A DNA stretch of 64,000 bases from Palleniella intestinalis (GTDB lineage Bacteria; Bacteroidota; Bacteroidia; Bacteroidales; Bacteroidaceae). Numbering within the stretch: position 1 is the stretch's first letter; the number at the start of each line of letters is the position of its first letter. A program made the translations under genes and the position numbers. Positions 7,815 through 18,193 of the stretch are shown here, piece by piece. The notes below the pieces were generated by a model. The model had not been told where the DNA came from. It searched no databases and worked only from the letters and a program-made list of their open reading frames with translations. Location: positions 372,001-436,000 of the forward strand of contig NZ_JABKKG010000002.1 of the NCBI RefSeq assembly GCF_013166595.1, written 5' to 3'.

Positions 7815-8933
7815 TTATTTGTAAAGTGCGCCACCGCCATTAAGGTTAAGGTAAACACGCTGTCCTGCCTTGACATTCACGCGAGCCTGGTCACCACCGT
7901 TGCCACGGAAGTCAACCTCTCCGGTCTCAAGTCCTACGAACTCTGACTGCCACCAGTCTGCTCCGGGAACAGCAACATGCATACGGACTGCTGCGTCAGC
8001 CTTGAACTTAGGTGATATGAACACGCCGCTCTCTTCGGTAGGAATCTCGAACATTGCGTCAGGCATTGCTGCGTCCCATGCTCCCCATGTATCACCAATG
8101 AGATAAATCTCAGGCTTGTTGATTGTCACTGTCCTTGCTCCGTCAGTGTTGTCAACGATAAGCATGTACCAGCCGGCATTGCCCACCTTGATGTTATCAC
8201 CGCCGGAAGGGTTCATACCTGCATTGTCAGTTACTGTGGCTGACATTCCGAAGTCATTGCCCCATCCTGCCTGTGGAGCAAACTTGAATTCCTCGCCTTC
8301 ATGCAGATAGACGATTCTCCAAGACATGGTAGGATGACCATTGACAGGAACCAAAGGAAGCCATGTGCCACCCCAGCCATAGTTGCTGCCGGTAAGGTAA
8401 AGAACAGGTTCTGTGTCAAAGATATAGCCTGCTGCAGGAACATCAGGAATAACCTTCGGTGTTACAGCGAACTGTATTGTTCCGACATTGGCGCAAGTAG
8501 CGTATCCATCGACAAGCATCTTGACAAAGACATTACCGTTAATGTTGTACTGCACAGACTCTGCATTGTCGCCCAAAGCTTCTACCACAGCGTCATTGAG
8601 GTCTGCCACAGTAGCCACTCCTGATGCGTCTATGGAAACTGTTGCGGTAGCCGCTGCCGTTGCGGCCGTAGGCACAAGCTCTACATAGCGGTCTGTGACC
8701 TGAACATTCTCAGGAATATCCCCTTGGAAGTTCACCAATGATACATTAACAGTACCTGCGTCTTCCAATTCGCCCACATTAATGGAAGCGGTTGCTGTCT
8801 GGACACTGATGTTAGGCAGCTCCATTGGAGTCTCTGGGTCATTGTGCTGAGGTGCCGACCAATCAGTGTAGTCATCGTTGCAGGAAACAAGTCCTGCGGC
8901 GATAACAACTCCGTATAATAATTTCTTAATCAT
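7815..8933 (-). CDS. SusF/SusE-type starch-binding outer membrane lipoprotein
   Basis: 372 residues with a lipoprotein signal (AAGLVSC) followed by NDD, which resembles the Bacteroidetes surface-export signal. The N-terminal part is Ig-like (to about residue 165). Two tandem carbohydrate-binding modules follow, with aromatic clusters SNYGWGGTWLPLVPV and IGDTWGAWDAAMPDAMFEIP. SusE/SusF proteins sit at the cell surface and hold starch chains for the SusCD porin. The gene lies 21 bp downstream of susE in the same operon. I name it SusF-like by position and domain order rather than by strict orthology. Confidence 0.85.
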   Translation of the reverse strand: MIKKLLYGVVIAAGLVSCNDDYTDWSAPQHNDPETPMELPNISVQTATASINVGELEDAGTVNVSLVNFQGDIPENVQVTDRYVELVPTAATAAATATVSIDASGVATVADLNDAVVEALGDNAESVQYNINGNVFVKMLVDGYATCANVGTIQFAVTPKVIPDVPAAGYIFDTEPVLYLTGSNYGWGGTWLPLVPVNGHPTMSWRIVYLHEGEEFKFAPQAGWGNDFGMSATVTDNAGMNPSGGDNIKVGNAGWYMLIVDNTDGARTVTINKPEIYLIGDTWGAWDAAMPDAMFEIPTEESGVFISPKFKADAAVRMHVAVPGADWWQSEFVGLETGEVDFRGNGGDQARVNVKAGQRVYLNLNGGGALYK

Positions 8934-8954
8934 AATGTTTTCTGTTTTAAGATT

Positions 8955-10205
8955 TTACAATTTTACAATACTGAACACACCATTGATGTCATTGAATGAG
9001 ATGCAGTACTTGCCTGTTGTGAGTGTGATGTCGCCACCACCCTTTTGGCCTACAGCGTTCAGAACTGTTCCGCCATTGCTGTCGTAACCCCAGTTTACAC
9101 CAGTTTCCCAATCACCTGCAGTCTTGATCTTGAAAGTAGCTTGTGCATCGGTAACGTCCAAGACATAATACCAAGCGTGATTCTCAACACCGTCCTTGTT
9201 GTATGCATTCATCGGAGTGTCTCCCCAACCATTGAATGAGCCTGCAATGCAGATATTGCCATAGTTCTCAGGTGCAATGTCCTGCTTAACCATTGTCGCA
9301 GTGTTGTTTGCAGTATTCAGTGTTATGAGGTAGTAGCCATCGGCACCGGCTACGATGTGACCGCCGTCACCGCCACCATTGCGATAGTTAATCTTGTCGT
9401 ACTGGCTGCCGTCGCCTGTCATGCCATAATCCCAGTTGAAGTCGGCACGTTGAATCTTGAAGCCTGCCTCATCGCTCTCACCGTTTTCTTTGTAAGGACC
9501 TGTAATGAAATAGTTCAGATAAGTTATTTCACCTGTGCCGGTCTTCTTGTCATAAACAAATGCTGGGTCAAGGAACATTGGCAGAGCGTCAACACCGATG
9601 TCACTGCCCCACTTGCCGCCAAACATGTTACCAACGAAGTACCACATCAACGGAGTAGCATCCTTCAACTCGATGTAATATGGATTGACGTTAATTTTCA
9701 CAGAGTTTGAAGCTATAGGGTTAAGCTTCTTGTCACCCTCTGCAACGTAAGCGTTCACGCGGAGGTAGACAGGGCACACCTCAGGTACATTTGCTTCGTC
9801 CCATTTGGTCAGTTCCATGATTGCTTTTGCCAAAGAAGATGATGGCAATTCAATATTGCAAGTGGTGGCAGTCTCGTTAAGGATAACATAGTCTGCAACC
9901 TTCTTATTCTCCTCATCGGCAGCCGCTTCGTCTGTTGACACATTGTAGCTGTCGGTTGTTGACACCTGTACCTCGTATGTCGCATTGATAGGAGCATTTT
10001 CAGCCGTGTACTTAGGCTGTGACCATGACAGTTCAAGAGTCTGTGTCTTTGCAAGGTCAACATCAATGTTAGCGTATGCAGGTGTGTTGAGGACAAACTC
10101 TGTCGGCTGAATCAGCGTAGGATTAGAGTCGTTGTCGTCCGAACACGCTGTGAACATGCTTGCTGTGGCAAGCAACGCAGCTCCAATAAATATTTTGTTT
10201 TTCAT
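8955..10205 (-). CDS. susE: SusE-like starch-binding lipoprotein
   Basis: 416 residues. Signal peptide with lipobox FTAC followed by SDDNDSN, an acidic surface-export signal. A SusE N-terminal Ig-like domain (about 30-175) has the typical ELSWSQPKYTAENAPINATY stretch. Two carbohydrate-binding modules end the protein, with AGSFNGWGDTPMNAYNKDG in the last. It binds malto-oligosaccharide chains at the cell surface beside SusCD. It is the third gene of the sus operon, 30 bp after susD. Confidence 0.88.
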   Translation of the reverse strand: MKNKIFIGAALLATASMFTACSDDNDSNPTLIQPTEFVLNTPAYANIDVDLAKTQTLELSWSQPKYTAENAPINATYEVQVSTTDSYNVSTDEAAADEENKKVADYVILNETATTCNIELPSSSLAKAIMELTKWDEANVPEVCPVYLRVNAYVAEGDKKLNPIASNSVKINVNPYYIELKDATPLMWYFVGNMFGGKWGSDIGVDALPMFLDPAFVYDKKTGTGEITYLNYFITGPYKENGESDEAGFKIQRADFNWDYGMTGDGSQYDKINYRNGGGDGGHIVAGADGYYLITLNTANNTATMVKQDIAPENYGNICIAGSFNGWGDTPMNAYNKDGVENHAWYYVLDVTDAQATFKIKTAGDWETGVNWGYDSNGGTVLNAVGQKGGGDITLTTGKYCISFNDINGVFSIVKL

Positions 10206-10235
10206 ATTTATTCTTTGTTTTTAGGTTCGATGTTA

Positions 10236-11972
10236 TTATTCTATCTCACTATAGCCGTCAATCTGAACGATGGAAGAGTTTGCCATAACCTCAGATGTAG
10301 GAATAGGATAAACATTGCGGTACTTAGGGAATGCTACGCCATTGGCATTTCCACCCTTAAACGCCCAGTTGTATGTAGCCTGTGTGCCACCAAACTGGTT
10401 ATAGCGGATAAGGTCAGGACGACGCAGACCTTCACAGTACATCTCGCGGGAACGCTCGTCAAGCACGTCGTTCAGAGTATAAGAGCTGCGTGTGCCGGCA
10501 TGTGCACGGTTGCGCAAATCATCAATGTAGCCCTTTGCTTTCAGTGAAGACTCTCCATTAAGGTGCATCTCTGCCTCGGCAGCATTGAGATAAGCCTCTG
10601 CCACACGGAACAGGAAGAAGTCAATGTCCACATCGTATGAATCGTGTGGTGTGGCTCCTGTAGAGTAATTGTTGTGCCACTTTGTTGTAACCAGTCCCTG
10701 ATAGAAGCTGGAGTTGTCGCCAAGGTCGAGTGTACGAGTGTCGGAGTCTGAACCCTTGCCCCAAACGAGGGCACGGTCATCAATACCCATGGCACGGATT
10801 TCAGCTGTTGACTTTCCTACGAATGTCTCAGGGTTGCTTGTAAACTTAGCTATAAACTCAGGACGCATACGCATACCTGACCAGTTGTTGCCGGTAGTGC
10901 CCGCAGTCAAGTCTGTCACGTTCTTCATTTGGTCGTTCCACAATGCAGCGATGAAGAACAGAGAGCCACCCCAGCCCTTTGTGATCTTACCGTCCTGAAG
11001 CAGTGGCAGAATAGCCTCACAGCTTGCGCCGTTAGAACCATTGTCGCCCATGAACAGGAGGTCGTATGGCTTGTAGCCGTTGTCCTTTGCCGCCTGTGAC
11101 ATCTTGCTGTCATCGAAGAGAGAATAAGGAGAATTGATAACCATCTCCGCATACCTCAGAGCCTCACCCCAATAAGGGTTGTTCTGGCCGTCGTTGTTCA
11201 AATATGTTCCGGCATTGAGGTACAGACGGCTGAGGAGCAGCCATGCCGCAGCCTTGTCCACACGTCCGTAGTCTGCATCAGTGTCAACCTCAGGTTTAGC
11301 CTCAAGCAAATCAGCCTCAGCAGTCTTCAGCTCACCCTCCACCCAGTGGAACAGGAACTCTCTGCCAAGCTGCAGCAATTCCGCACGTGTGTAAGTCTTT
11401 GACGCATCAAATTTTTCATTGTACACATGAGCCTGCTGTGGCACAGCCGATGTGATTGTCGTGATGAACGGTGCATCGCCAAAGAAATCCAGCATCAAGT
11501 AGTAGTTGTATGCACGGATAAGACGAACCTCTGCCATCATTGTCTTGTCAGCATTCTGTGCAGCCTCAAGATTGATGTAATGATTGCAATATGTGAGGTT
11601 AGCCATCAGTCGGTAGTACAGGAACTTCAGTGTAGCAGTTCCCGGCACACACTGGTTGTAGCTAATGTCAGTGATGCCACCGTCAGACCACCAGCAGATA
11701 GACTCATCGGTTGGCAGTTCATTGAAGTTGAATATGTTTCGCAACAATGTTGACTTACCGTTGTCATCAATGGTGAAGTCAGCGTTGCCGTCAAGGCCTT
11801 CCATTATCAGTCCGGCATAGCACTTGCTGTACAGAGCCGTAATGTTAGGAGTCGGTTCTACAGTAGGGTCAATGTTTCCCTTGTCCAAATCGCTCATACA
11901 AGAAGACAATCCGGCAGAAGCAAGCAGGACTGCTGCCAATGGAAGCGTCTTTGTCATTTTATGTAGTTTCAT
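10236..11972 (-). CDS. susD: SusD-like starch-binding outer membrane lipoprotein
   Basis: 578 residues, close to the family's usual length. The signal peptide ends in LSSC followed by MSDLD. The SusD/RagB domain covers nearly the whole protein: tetratricopeptide-like helices (MMAEVRLIRAYNYYLMLDFF), a second helical part (AAAWLLLSRLYLNAGTYL) and the C-terminal FLFRVAEAYLNAAEAEMHL and DVLDERSREMYCEGLRRPDL motifs. SusD forms the lid of the SusC transporter and captures starch at the surface. It starts 22 bp after the susC stop. Confidence 0.93.
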   Translation of the reverse strand: MKLHKMTKTLPLAAVLLASAGLSSCMSDLDKGNIDPTVEPTPNITALYSKCYAGLIMEGLDGNADFTIDDNGKSTLLRNIFNFNELPTDESICWWSDGGITDISYNQCVPGTATLKFLYYRLMANLTYCNHYINLEAAQNADKTMMAEVRLIRAYNYYLMLDFFGDAPFITTITSAVPQQAHVYNEKFDASKTYTRAELLQLGREFLFHWVEGELKTAEADLLEAKPEVDTDADYGRVDKAAAWLLLSRLYLNAGTYLNNDGQNNPYWGEALRYAEMVINSPYSLFDDSKMSQAAKDNGYKPYDLLFMGDNGSNGASCEAILPLLQDGKITKGWGGSLFFIAALWNDQMKNVTDLTAGTTGNNWSGMRMRPEFIAKFTSNPETFVGKSTAEIRAMGIDDRALVWGKGSDSDTRTLDLGDNSSFYQGLVTTKWHNNYSTGATPHDSYDVDIDFFLFRVAEAYLNAAEAEMHLNGESSLKAKGYIDDLRNRAHAGTRSSYTLNDVLDERSREMYCEGLRRPDLIRYNQFGGTQATYNWAFKGGNANGVAFPKYRNVYPIPTSEVMANSSIVQIDGYSEIE

Positions 11973-11994
11973 AATATATCTCTTTTAATTAAAG

Positions 11995-14900
11995 TTAGAA
12001 ATTAAGGTTCAAACCGAAGATGAATGTGCGTCCGCGTGGGTAAACACTTCCTTCATAACCACCGTTCTGCTCAGGGTCAAGACCTTTGTACTTTGTTATT
12101 GTGAACACATTTGAGCATGTAGCATAGAGACGACCGGAAAGACCGTTGTAGTTGCCACCCTTGAGTATGTTCTCAAAGTTGAAGCCCAATGTGATGTTAT
12201 CACACTTCAAGAAACTTGCGTTCTGCACGAAATAGTCGCTGAGAGCATAGTTGTATGAAGTCCATCCGAGAGCCACGAAGTCAGCTGTGCTGTTCTCGTA
12301 ATAGCCCTTAGAGTTATAAAGAGCTGATGTGTTCGCCTTGCCAGACTCTATGCCATTGTACACATAGTTGCCGAAACTTGCGCGGAAGTTTGTTCCGAGA
12401 TCCCAGTTCTTGTAAGCAACCTTCAGGTAGAAACCGCCTGTCCAAGGAGCCACGATGTTCTTATAATAGTAGCGGTCGTTCTCGTCGATAGCACCGTCGG
12501 AGTTACGGTCAACATAGCATCCCTGGATAGGACGTCCTGCCTCATCATAAACCTGCTGGTAAACCCAGAAAGAGTTTGCAGGTCTGCCAACCTGATGATA
12601 AGTAATCTGCTGGTCAGTGCCAACCTTCATACCTGCGTTGATGACATCACGTCCGCCATAGAGTTCCTTAATCTTATTATGGTTGTAAGCGAAGTTCACA
12701 CCCATGTCCACATACCATCCGTTGCCCTGTACAGGCTTGCCGGAGATAGCAACCTCGACACCTGTGTTCTCAAGTGAACCCGCATTAAGCATGATAGCAT
12801 TGTCAAAGTTCTGACCCGCAGGGATTGTAGGAGTACAGAGCAAGTCTGTGGTCTTACGATAGTAGGCATCGGCACTAAGTGTCAAACGCTGCTTGAACAT
12901 ACCATAATCAATACCAACATTGTATGTCGTTGTTGTCTCCCATGTAAGATCCTCATTGTAAGGCAGTGGCTGATAGATGTTACCAGGGTTGTTAGGACCT
13001 ACAGGATAGAGGTGGTCTACAGTTGTATTCTTCTTGTAAATCGCTGTATAGTACTCTTTTCCTGTATCCTGCTGACCTGTCTTACCCCAGCCAAGACGCA
13101 GCTTCAAGTCACTGATGACATTGTTGTCACGCAAGAAAGCCTCATCCTTCACACGCCAAGCGAAAGCAGCTGATGGGAAGAAGCCCCAGCGATGACCGTC
13201 GGCAAAGCGGCTTGAACCGTCATAACGAGCTGTGAATGTGAAGAGGTAGCGGTTCAAAAGTGTGTAGTTTGCACGTCCAAGCCAGCTGACAAGGTATGTC
13301 TGTCCCTTCCAGCGAGCTACAGAAGAACTGTTCTCTGTGCCTGCACGTGGAGTGCCATCGTCGTAGAAGCTCTCGTTTGTTGAAGGATAGAAAGACTTGT
13401 TCCAGCTGTTTCCCCAATACTTCAAGTGGCTGTACTCGTAACCGAGCATAACATCGAAATGATGATCGTCGTTGAAATCCTTGTAATACTGTGCGTAGCC
13501 TGTGGCTGTCACGTTGTATTTCTTCTCAACATTCTCACCTATGCCACCGTAATAGAAGCCGTATGTTGACTTTGGAAGGTTGTCTGTGTACTCACCACCA
13601 TCGGCATACTCACCGGCAAAGTTTGCATGCAGGCGGATATCCTCAAGTCCGTGAATCTTATAGTCAACCTCAAAGTTACCAAGCAGCACTGTACCCTTCT
13701 TCTTCCAAGTGTAGTTGTTTACAAGCTCTACAGGGTTGCGTGGTGCATCGTCGTTACGTGCATAAAGGAATGTAGGGTCATACTCTGTTGTGTTCTTTGT
13801 CCACTGCCAGTAGTATCCCCAGTTCTTAAACTGCTCGTCAGTGCTGAACACAGGACGTGTAGGGTCCATGCTTGTTGCAGCTCCGATAGCATCTGTACCG
13901 CCTGGTCTGTTGCTTGAATAAGCGTACTTTGCATTGATGTTCAGGTTCAGGTGGTCATTCAGCAATGAAGGATTCAGTGTGAATCCTGCTGTGAAACGGC
14001 TGTAGTCAGAGCCTTTCAGCACACCTTCCATATTTGTATAGCCAACACTCACGCGATAAGGCATTGACCAAGCATCGTTGCCAACACCACCTGTCGCTGT
14101 GATGTTGTGGTCATGGCTTACACCGTTGCGATAGATTTCCTTCTGCCAATCAGTGTCGTATGTGCCGGCAGCGAAGTCCGGTGTGCCATCAGCATTGAAC
14201 TTCTTCCAACCGAGACCAAGGTAAGCAGGAGAGTCCTCGCCATAATAATTCTTGATATGGCTTACATACTCCTGTGCGTTCATCACGTCAAGCTTCTTTG
14301 CCACTGTGCTTACAGAAATGTTTCCGCTGTAGGAAATCTTCGGAGCCTGATTCTTGCGTCCCTTCTTTGTGGTGATGATAATCACACCGTTAGAACCACG
14401 TGAACCATAGATAGCTGTCGCAGAAGCATCCTTCAACACTGTGAATGACTCGATGTCGTTAGGGTTCACAAGCGACAAAGCGTTACTCATGCCCTTTGTG
14501 GCATTGTTGTCCATAGCCATACCGTCGATGACAATGAGCGGGTCATTGCTGGCATTCAAGGAAGCACCACCACGGATACGGATCTGCGCACCTTCACCAG
14601 GAGCACCGGAATGGCTTGAGACATTCACACCGGCAATTTTGCCCTGAATCATGTCCTGTGCACTCACCTGCAAGCCGTGGTTCTTCTCGTCCGGCTTGAT
14701 GGCTGTCACAGAACCTGTAAGGTCATTCTTCTTTGCCACACCGTAACCAATCACCACAACGTTTTCAAGCATTTTCGCATCGTCCTGCATAGTGATGACA
14801 ACGGAAGGACCGTTGACAGTCACTGTTGCCTGCTGATAGCCAACATACGACACGGAGAGCTTGTCCCCCTTGCCAGCATTGATACTGAAGTTGCCGTCAA

Positions 14901-15093
14901 AATCACTCACGGCACCTGCATTAGAACCTGCCACACGGATAGTGGCACCGATAATCGGTTCGCCTTGTGCGTCCTTTACATGTCCATTGACAGTAACTTG
15001 CGCAAAAGCCCCGACTGCCAGAAACAACCCTAATATGAGAGTTGCCAGCCTGAATGGAAATCTGATGTCTGATTGCTTCATCATTACATTCAT
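11995..15093 (-). CDS. susC: SusC-like TonB-dependent oligosaccharide transporter
   Basis: 1032 residues. The start is probably one of three closely spaced ATGs (15093, 15084 or 15081). A signal peptide ends at AFAQ, then comes a carboxypeptidase-regulatory-like domain (VTVNGHVKDAQGEPIIGATI), the TonB box/plug region with the SusC signature IRIRGGASLNASNDPLIVIDG, and a 22-strand barrel ending in the aromatic C terminus GLNLNF. It imports malto-oligosaccharides across the outer membrane using TonB energy. It is the first gene of susCDEF-ompA and divergent from the LacI-type regulator. Confidence 0.95.
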   Translation of the reverse strand: MNVMMKQSDIRFPFRLATLILGLFLAVGAFAQVTVNGHVKDAQGEPIIGATIRVAGSNAGAVSDFDGNFSINAGKGDKLSVSYVGYQQATVTVNGPSVVITMQDDAKMLENVVVIGYGVAKKNDLTGSVTAIKPDEKNHGLQVSAQDMIQGKIAGVNVSSHSGAPGEGAQIRIRGGASLNASNDPLIVIDGMAMDNNATKGMSNALSLVNPNDIESFTVLKDASATAIYGSRGSNGVIIITTKKGRKNQAPKISYSGNISVSTVAKKLDVMNAQEYVSHIKNYYGEDSPAYLGLGWKKFNADGTPDFAAGTYDTDWQKEIYRNGVSHDHNITATGGVGNDAWSMPYRVSVGYTNMEGVLKGSDYSRFTAGFTLNPSLLNDHLNLNINAKYAYSSNRPGGTDAIGAATSMDPTRPVFSTDEQFKNWGYYWQWTKNTTEYDPTFLYARNDDAPRNPVELVNNYTWKKKGTVLLGNFEVDYKIHGLEDIRLHANFAGEYADGGEYTDNLPKSTYGFYYGGIGENVEKKYNVTATGYAQYYKDFNDDHHFDVMLGYEYSHLKYWGNSWNKSFYPSTNESFYDDGTPRAGTENSSSVARWKGQTYLVSWLGRANYTLLNRYLFTFTARYDGSSRFADGHRWGFFPSAAFAWRVKDEAFLRDNNVISDLKLRLGWGKTGQQDTGKEYYTAIYKKNTTVDHLYPVGPNNPGNIYQPLPYNEDLTWETTTTYNVGIDYGMFKQRLTLSADAYYRKTTDLLCTPTIPAGQNFDNAIMLNAGSLENTGVEVAISGKPVQGNGWYVDMGVNFAYNHNKIKELYGGRDVINAGMKVGTDQQITYHQVGRPANSFWVYQQVYDEAGRPIQGCYVDRNSDGAIDENDRYYYKNIVAPWTGGFYLKVAYKNWDLGTNFRASFGNYVYNGIESGKANTSALYNSKGYYENSTADFVALGWTSYNYALSDYFVQNASFLKCDNITLGFNFENILKGGNYNGLSGRLYATCSNVFTITKYKGLDPEQNGGYEGSVYPRGRTFIFGLNLNF

Positions 15094-15176
15094 AAAAAAG
15101 ATATTATTAAAAGTTAGTTAAACACTCTTTCTGTCTTAAAAACAGCCCATTGGGCAGTGATTTCAGGTTCACGATG

Positions 15177-15184
15177 CAAAAGTA
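15177..15184 (-). promoter_or_regulatory. -7 box of the susC operon
   Basis: TACTTTTG on the minus strand fits TAnnTTTG and would give a leader of about 80 bases before susC. No TTTG is present at -33, which would fit an activator-dependent promoter. Another TAACTTTG (15309-15316) points the other way. The rest of the 15094-15656 spacer holds no gene. Confidence 0.5.
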
Positions 15185-15480
15185 GATGTTTTTTCCATTT
15201 CTTTAAGGTTTTTTCTTCACCTTTCGAACACTTTTGCAGGATTAACGGTTGCGCAGCTTCTAAACTTGTTTTTATTAAGTTAATGCCATAACTCTTCAGT
15301 TTAATAGATAACTTTGCACTCAACAAAACTCAACAGGACTAAAACCTTCTTGTTGGAGCAACCTATAACCACCTAACCTGAGCGGACACTCTCCTGATGA
15401 ACAACGTGTACATTATAATAATGCCCACGTTACCGGTGGACATGACAACAATTAAGGAAATGTGAGACACGAAACGCAAA

Positions 15481-15493
15481 ATGTTTCGCGAAA
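15481..15493. promoter_or_regulatory. Candidate LacI-family operator (divergent region)
   Basis: ATGTTTCGCGAAA contains the perfect 10-bp palindrome TTTCGCGAAA with the central CG typical of LacI-family operators. The 11-mer ATGTTTCGCGA recurs, inverted, before the GH97 gene (21454-21464). Confidence 0.4.
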
Positions 15494-15656
15494 TTCTTGC
15501 AAATGCCAAGAATTTTTCCGAATTTTGTAACAGAGTCACACCTGCACGACACCGTGTCCTGCGACTCCCTCCCACCGTCATGCTTGCGAACAGCGAGAAT
15601 AACGACTTTTTATCTAATTAAAACAACTATCCTGCCAACAGGCGAAAGAAACGCAA

Positions 15657-16697
15657 ATGAAAGAAAATACACAACTCACGATGAAGGATATCGCCAAGCA
15701 GTTCGGCGTATCGGTAACGACTGTGTCACGTGCCTTGAAGGATTTTCCGAGGATAAGCCTTGCAAAGCGCCGGGCTATCCAGCAATATGCGAAGGAGCAT
15801 GGCTTCACGCCTAACGCCATCGCCGTATCATTACACAACAGCAGGATTAAGCCAATGAAAGTCATCGGAGTGATTCTCCCGGAGTTCGTCCATTACTACT
15901 TCTCCTCTGTCCTCGCAGGAATAGAGGAGATGGCAAGCCGTCACGGCTACAGGATTATGGCGGCACAGAGCATGGAGGAGTATGAGCGCGAAGTGCGGAT
16001 ATGCCAGTCCTTCCTTGAAAACAAAGTGTGCGGAATCATCGTCTCACAAGCCAAGAACACAAAGCAGTACGACCATTTCCAGCGGCTGATTGACAAAGGC
16101 ATCCCACTTGTGTTCTACGACCGCATCTGCACCGGAATAAACGCCAACCGAGTGGTTGTCGACGACTATTGCGGAGCATTCAATGCCGTGAGCTACCTCA
16201 TCGAAACAGGCTGCCGGCGCATAGCCTTCTTCGGTTCGGCGATGACACTTGAAATCTCAAAGAACCGTTTCAACGGCTATAAGGATGCACTGCTGAAATA
16301 CGGGATGGAAATGGACAAGAATCTTGTGCACATCTGCGACAATCGCACCGATGCGGAGCAAATTACCCCCCCCATTTTGTTTTCTGACAATCCGCCCGAC
16401 GGCTTCTTTGCCGTCAACGACGACACAGCCATCGGCATCCTTTATGCAGCCAAGAGAATGGGACTGCGCGTGCCCGAGGATGTGGCCATCTGCGGGTTCA
16501 CCAACGGCCAGCGCGCAAAGGCATGCGACCCTATGCTCACCACCGTTGACCAGCATGGACAGAAAGTCGGTGAGGAAGCGGCGTCAATCATCATAGGCAA
16601 AGCGGAAAAGACCATCCCTTACGAGAAAGTGGAGAAGAGGATTGTCAGGACAAAACTCATCATCCGCGGCACAACAAGACAGCCGGAAAAGGAATGA
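15657..16697 (+). CDS. LacI-family transcriptional regulator of starch genes
   Basis: 346 residues. The N-terminal helix-turn-helix is canonical: MKDIAKQFGVSVTTVSRALK, then a hinge helix near residues 50-60 (AIAVSLHNSR). The rest is a periplasmic-binding-protein-like sugar sensor domain (KVIGVILPEFVHYYFSSVLA to VDQHGQKVGEEAASIIIG). It lies between the divergent sus operon and the downstream transporter and glucanase genes, so it very likely controls both in response to a maltodextrin-related ligand. In Bacteroides thetaiotaomicron the corresponding regulator is SusR, a membrane protein of a different family, so the control logic differs here. Confidence 0.9.
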   Translation: MKENTQLTMKDIAKQFGVSVTTVSRALKDFPRISLAKRRAIQQYAKEHGFTPNAIAVSLHNSRIKPMKVIGVILPEFVHYYFSSVLAGIEEMASRHGYRIMAAQSMEEYEREVRICQSFLENKVCGIIVSQAKNTKQYDHFQRLIDKGIPLVFYDRICTGINANRVVVDDYCGAFNAVSYLIETGCRRIAFFGSAMTLEISKNRFNGYKDALLKYGMEMDKNLVHICDNRTDAEQITPPILFSDNPPDGFFAVNDDTAIGILYAAKRMGLRVPEDVAICGFTNGQRAKACDPMLTTVDQHGQKVGEEAASIIIGKAEKTIPYEKVEKRIVRTKLIIRGTTRQPEKE

Positions 16698-16776
16698 ACC
16701 CGGCAGCGGAAAACCGCAGAAAAACTACCTGAAAAATAATTACCCAAAACCAATAACTAAAATAAATGATTATAAA

Positions 16777-18084
16777 ATGAAAACAAGACCTGATTTGTCA
16801 TTCAGCAAATTATGGAATCTGAGCTTCGGATTCTTCGGAGTGCAGATTGCCTATGCCCTTCAGAGTGCGAACATTTCGCGCATATTCGCCACTCTCGGGG
16901 CTGACCCGCATTCTTTGAGTTACTTCTGGATACTGCCGCCGTTGATGGGCATTGTCGTGCAACCGATAGTCGGAACGTTGAGCGATAAGACATGGTGCCG
17001 CTTCGGGCGCCGCATCCCCTACCTCTTCATCGGTGCTGCCGTGGCAGTGCTTGTCATGTGCCTCCTCCCTAACGCGGGTTCTTTCGGGCTGGCGGTAAGC
17101 ACCGCCATGTGCTTCGGACTCTGCTCGCTGATGCTCCTCGACACAAGCATCAACATGGCGATGCAGCCTTTCAAGATGCTTGTGGGCGACATGGTCAACG
17201 AGAAGCAGAAGACTTTGGCGTACTCCATCCAGAGCTTCCTCTGCAACGCCGGCTCACTTGTGGGCTACCTGTTCCCGTTCATCTTCACAATCATCGGCAT
17301 AAGCAACATTGCCGAAAAGGGTGTTGTGCCTGACTCGGTGATATATTCTTTCTACATCGGTGCCACCATACTGATACTTTGTGTCATCTACACCACCGTG
17401 AAAGTCAAGGAGATGCCGCCAAAGGAATATGCCGAATACCACGGTCTTGACAAACCTTTGGAGGATGAGAAGGTAAACTATCTCACGCTCCTCAAGAACG
17501 CTCCGTCGGCTTTCTGGACAATAGGACTGGTGCAATTCTTCTGCTGGGCGGCATTCATGTACATGTGGACATACACCAACGGTGCTATCGCCGAGACTTG
17601 CTGGAACACAACTGACGTAACGTCATGCCACTATCAGGAGGCAGGCAACTGGGTGGGCGTGCTTTTCGCCGTGCAGGCTATAGGCAGCGTCGTGTGGGCT
17701 ATGGTACTGCCGATGATACGCAACCGCAAGGTGGCTTACTCCCTCAGCCTTGTCCTTGGCGGCATAGGCTTCTGCCTCGTGCCGTTCATCCATGACCAGC
17801 ACGTGCTGTTTGTGGCATATTTCCTTATCGGATGTGCATGGGCGGCAATACTTGCCATGCCTTTCACATTGGTGACAAACGCCCTCGAGGGTTACGGCCA
17901 CTTGGGTGTCTACCTCGGACTGTTCAACGGAACGATATGCGTGCCGCAGATTATAGCCGCTGCATTGGGCGGCGTACTGCTTGAACTTGTCGGCAGCGCA
18001 CAGTGCAACATGCTCTTCGTGGCAGGAGTGCTGCTGATGATTGGTGCTGCATGTGTGTTCATCATAAAGGAGAAAAACAAATAA
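16777..18084 (+). CDS. MFS sugar transporter (maltose/GPH-like)
   Basis: 435 residues from the ATG at 16777. The frame is open further upstream to 16642, but that part overlaps the regulator and is hydrophilic. Twelve membrane segments are predictable. The first cytoplasmic loop holds GTLSDKTWCRFGRRIPYLFI, the SLC45/GPH-type D-(R/K)-x-G-R-R motif seen in sucrose and maltose carriers. It should move maltose or glucose across the inner membrane after periplasmic hydrolysis. It starts 79 bp after the LacI-type gene and precedes malQ. Confidence 0.87.
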   Translation: MKTRPDLSFSKLWNLSFGFFGVQIAYALQSANISRIFATLGADPHSLSYFWILPPLMGIVVQPIVGTLSDKTWCRFGRRIPYLFIGAAVAVLVMCLLPNAGSFGLAVSTAMCFGLCSLMLLDTSINMAMQPFKMLVGDMVNEKQKTLAYSIQSFLCNAGSLVGYLFPFIFTIIGISNIAEKGVVPDSVIYSFYIGATILILCVIYTTVKVKEMPPKEYAEYHGLDKPLEDEKVNYLTLLKNAPSAFWTIGLVQFFCWAAFMYMWTYTNGAIAETCWNTTDVTSCHYQEAGNWVGVLFAVQAIGSVVWAMVLPMIRNRKVAYSLSLVLGGIGFCLVPFIHDQHVLFVAYFLIGCAWAAILAMPFTLVTNALEGYGHLGVYLGLFNGTICVPQIIAAALGGVLLELVGSAQCNMLFVAGVLLMIGAACVFIIKEKNK

Positions 18085-18193
18085 CATAGGAAAAGAAGAA
18101 CAACAAAGAGCCACACTTTGGCAAGCTGACCGCAAAGGCATCATCAGTGCTTTGTAACCATATAGTTTTCAGTAACTTACAAATCGCATTACA

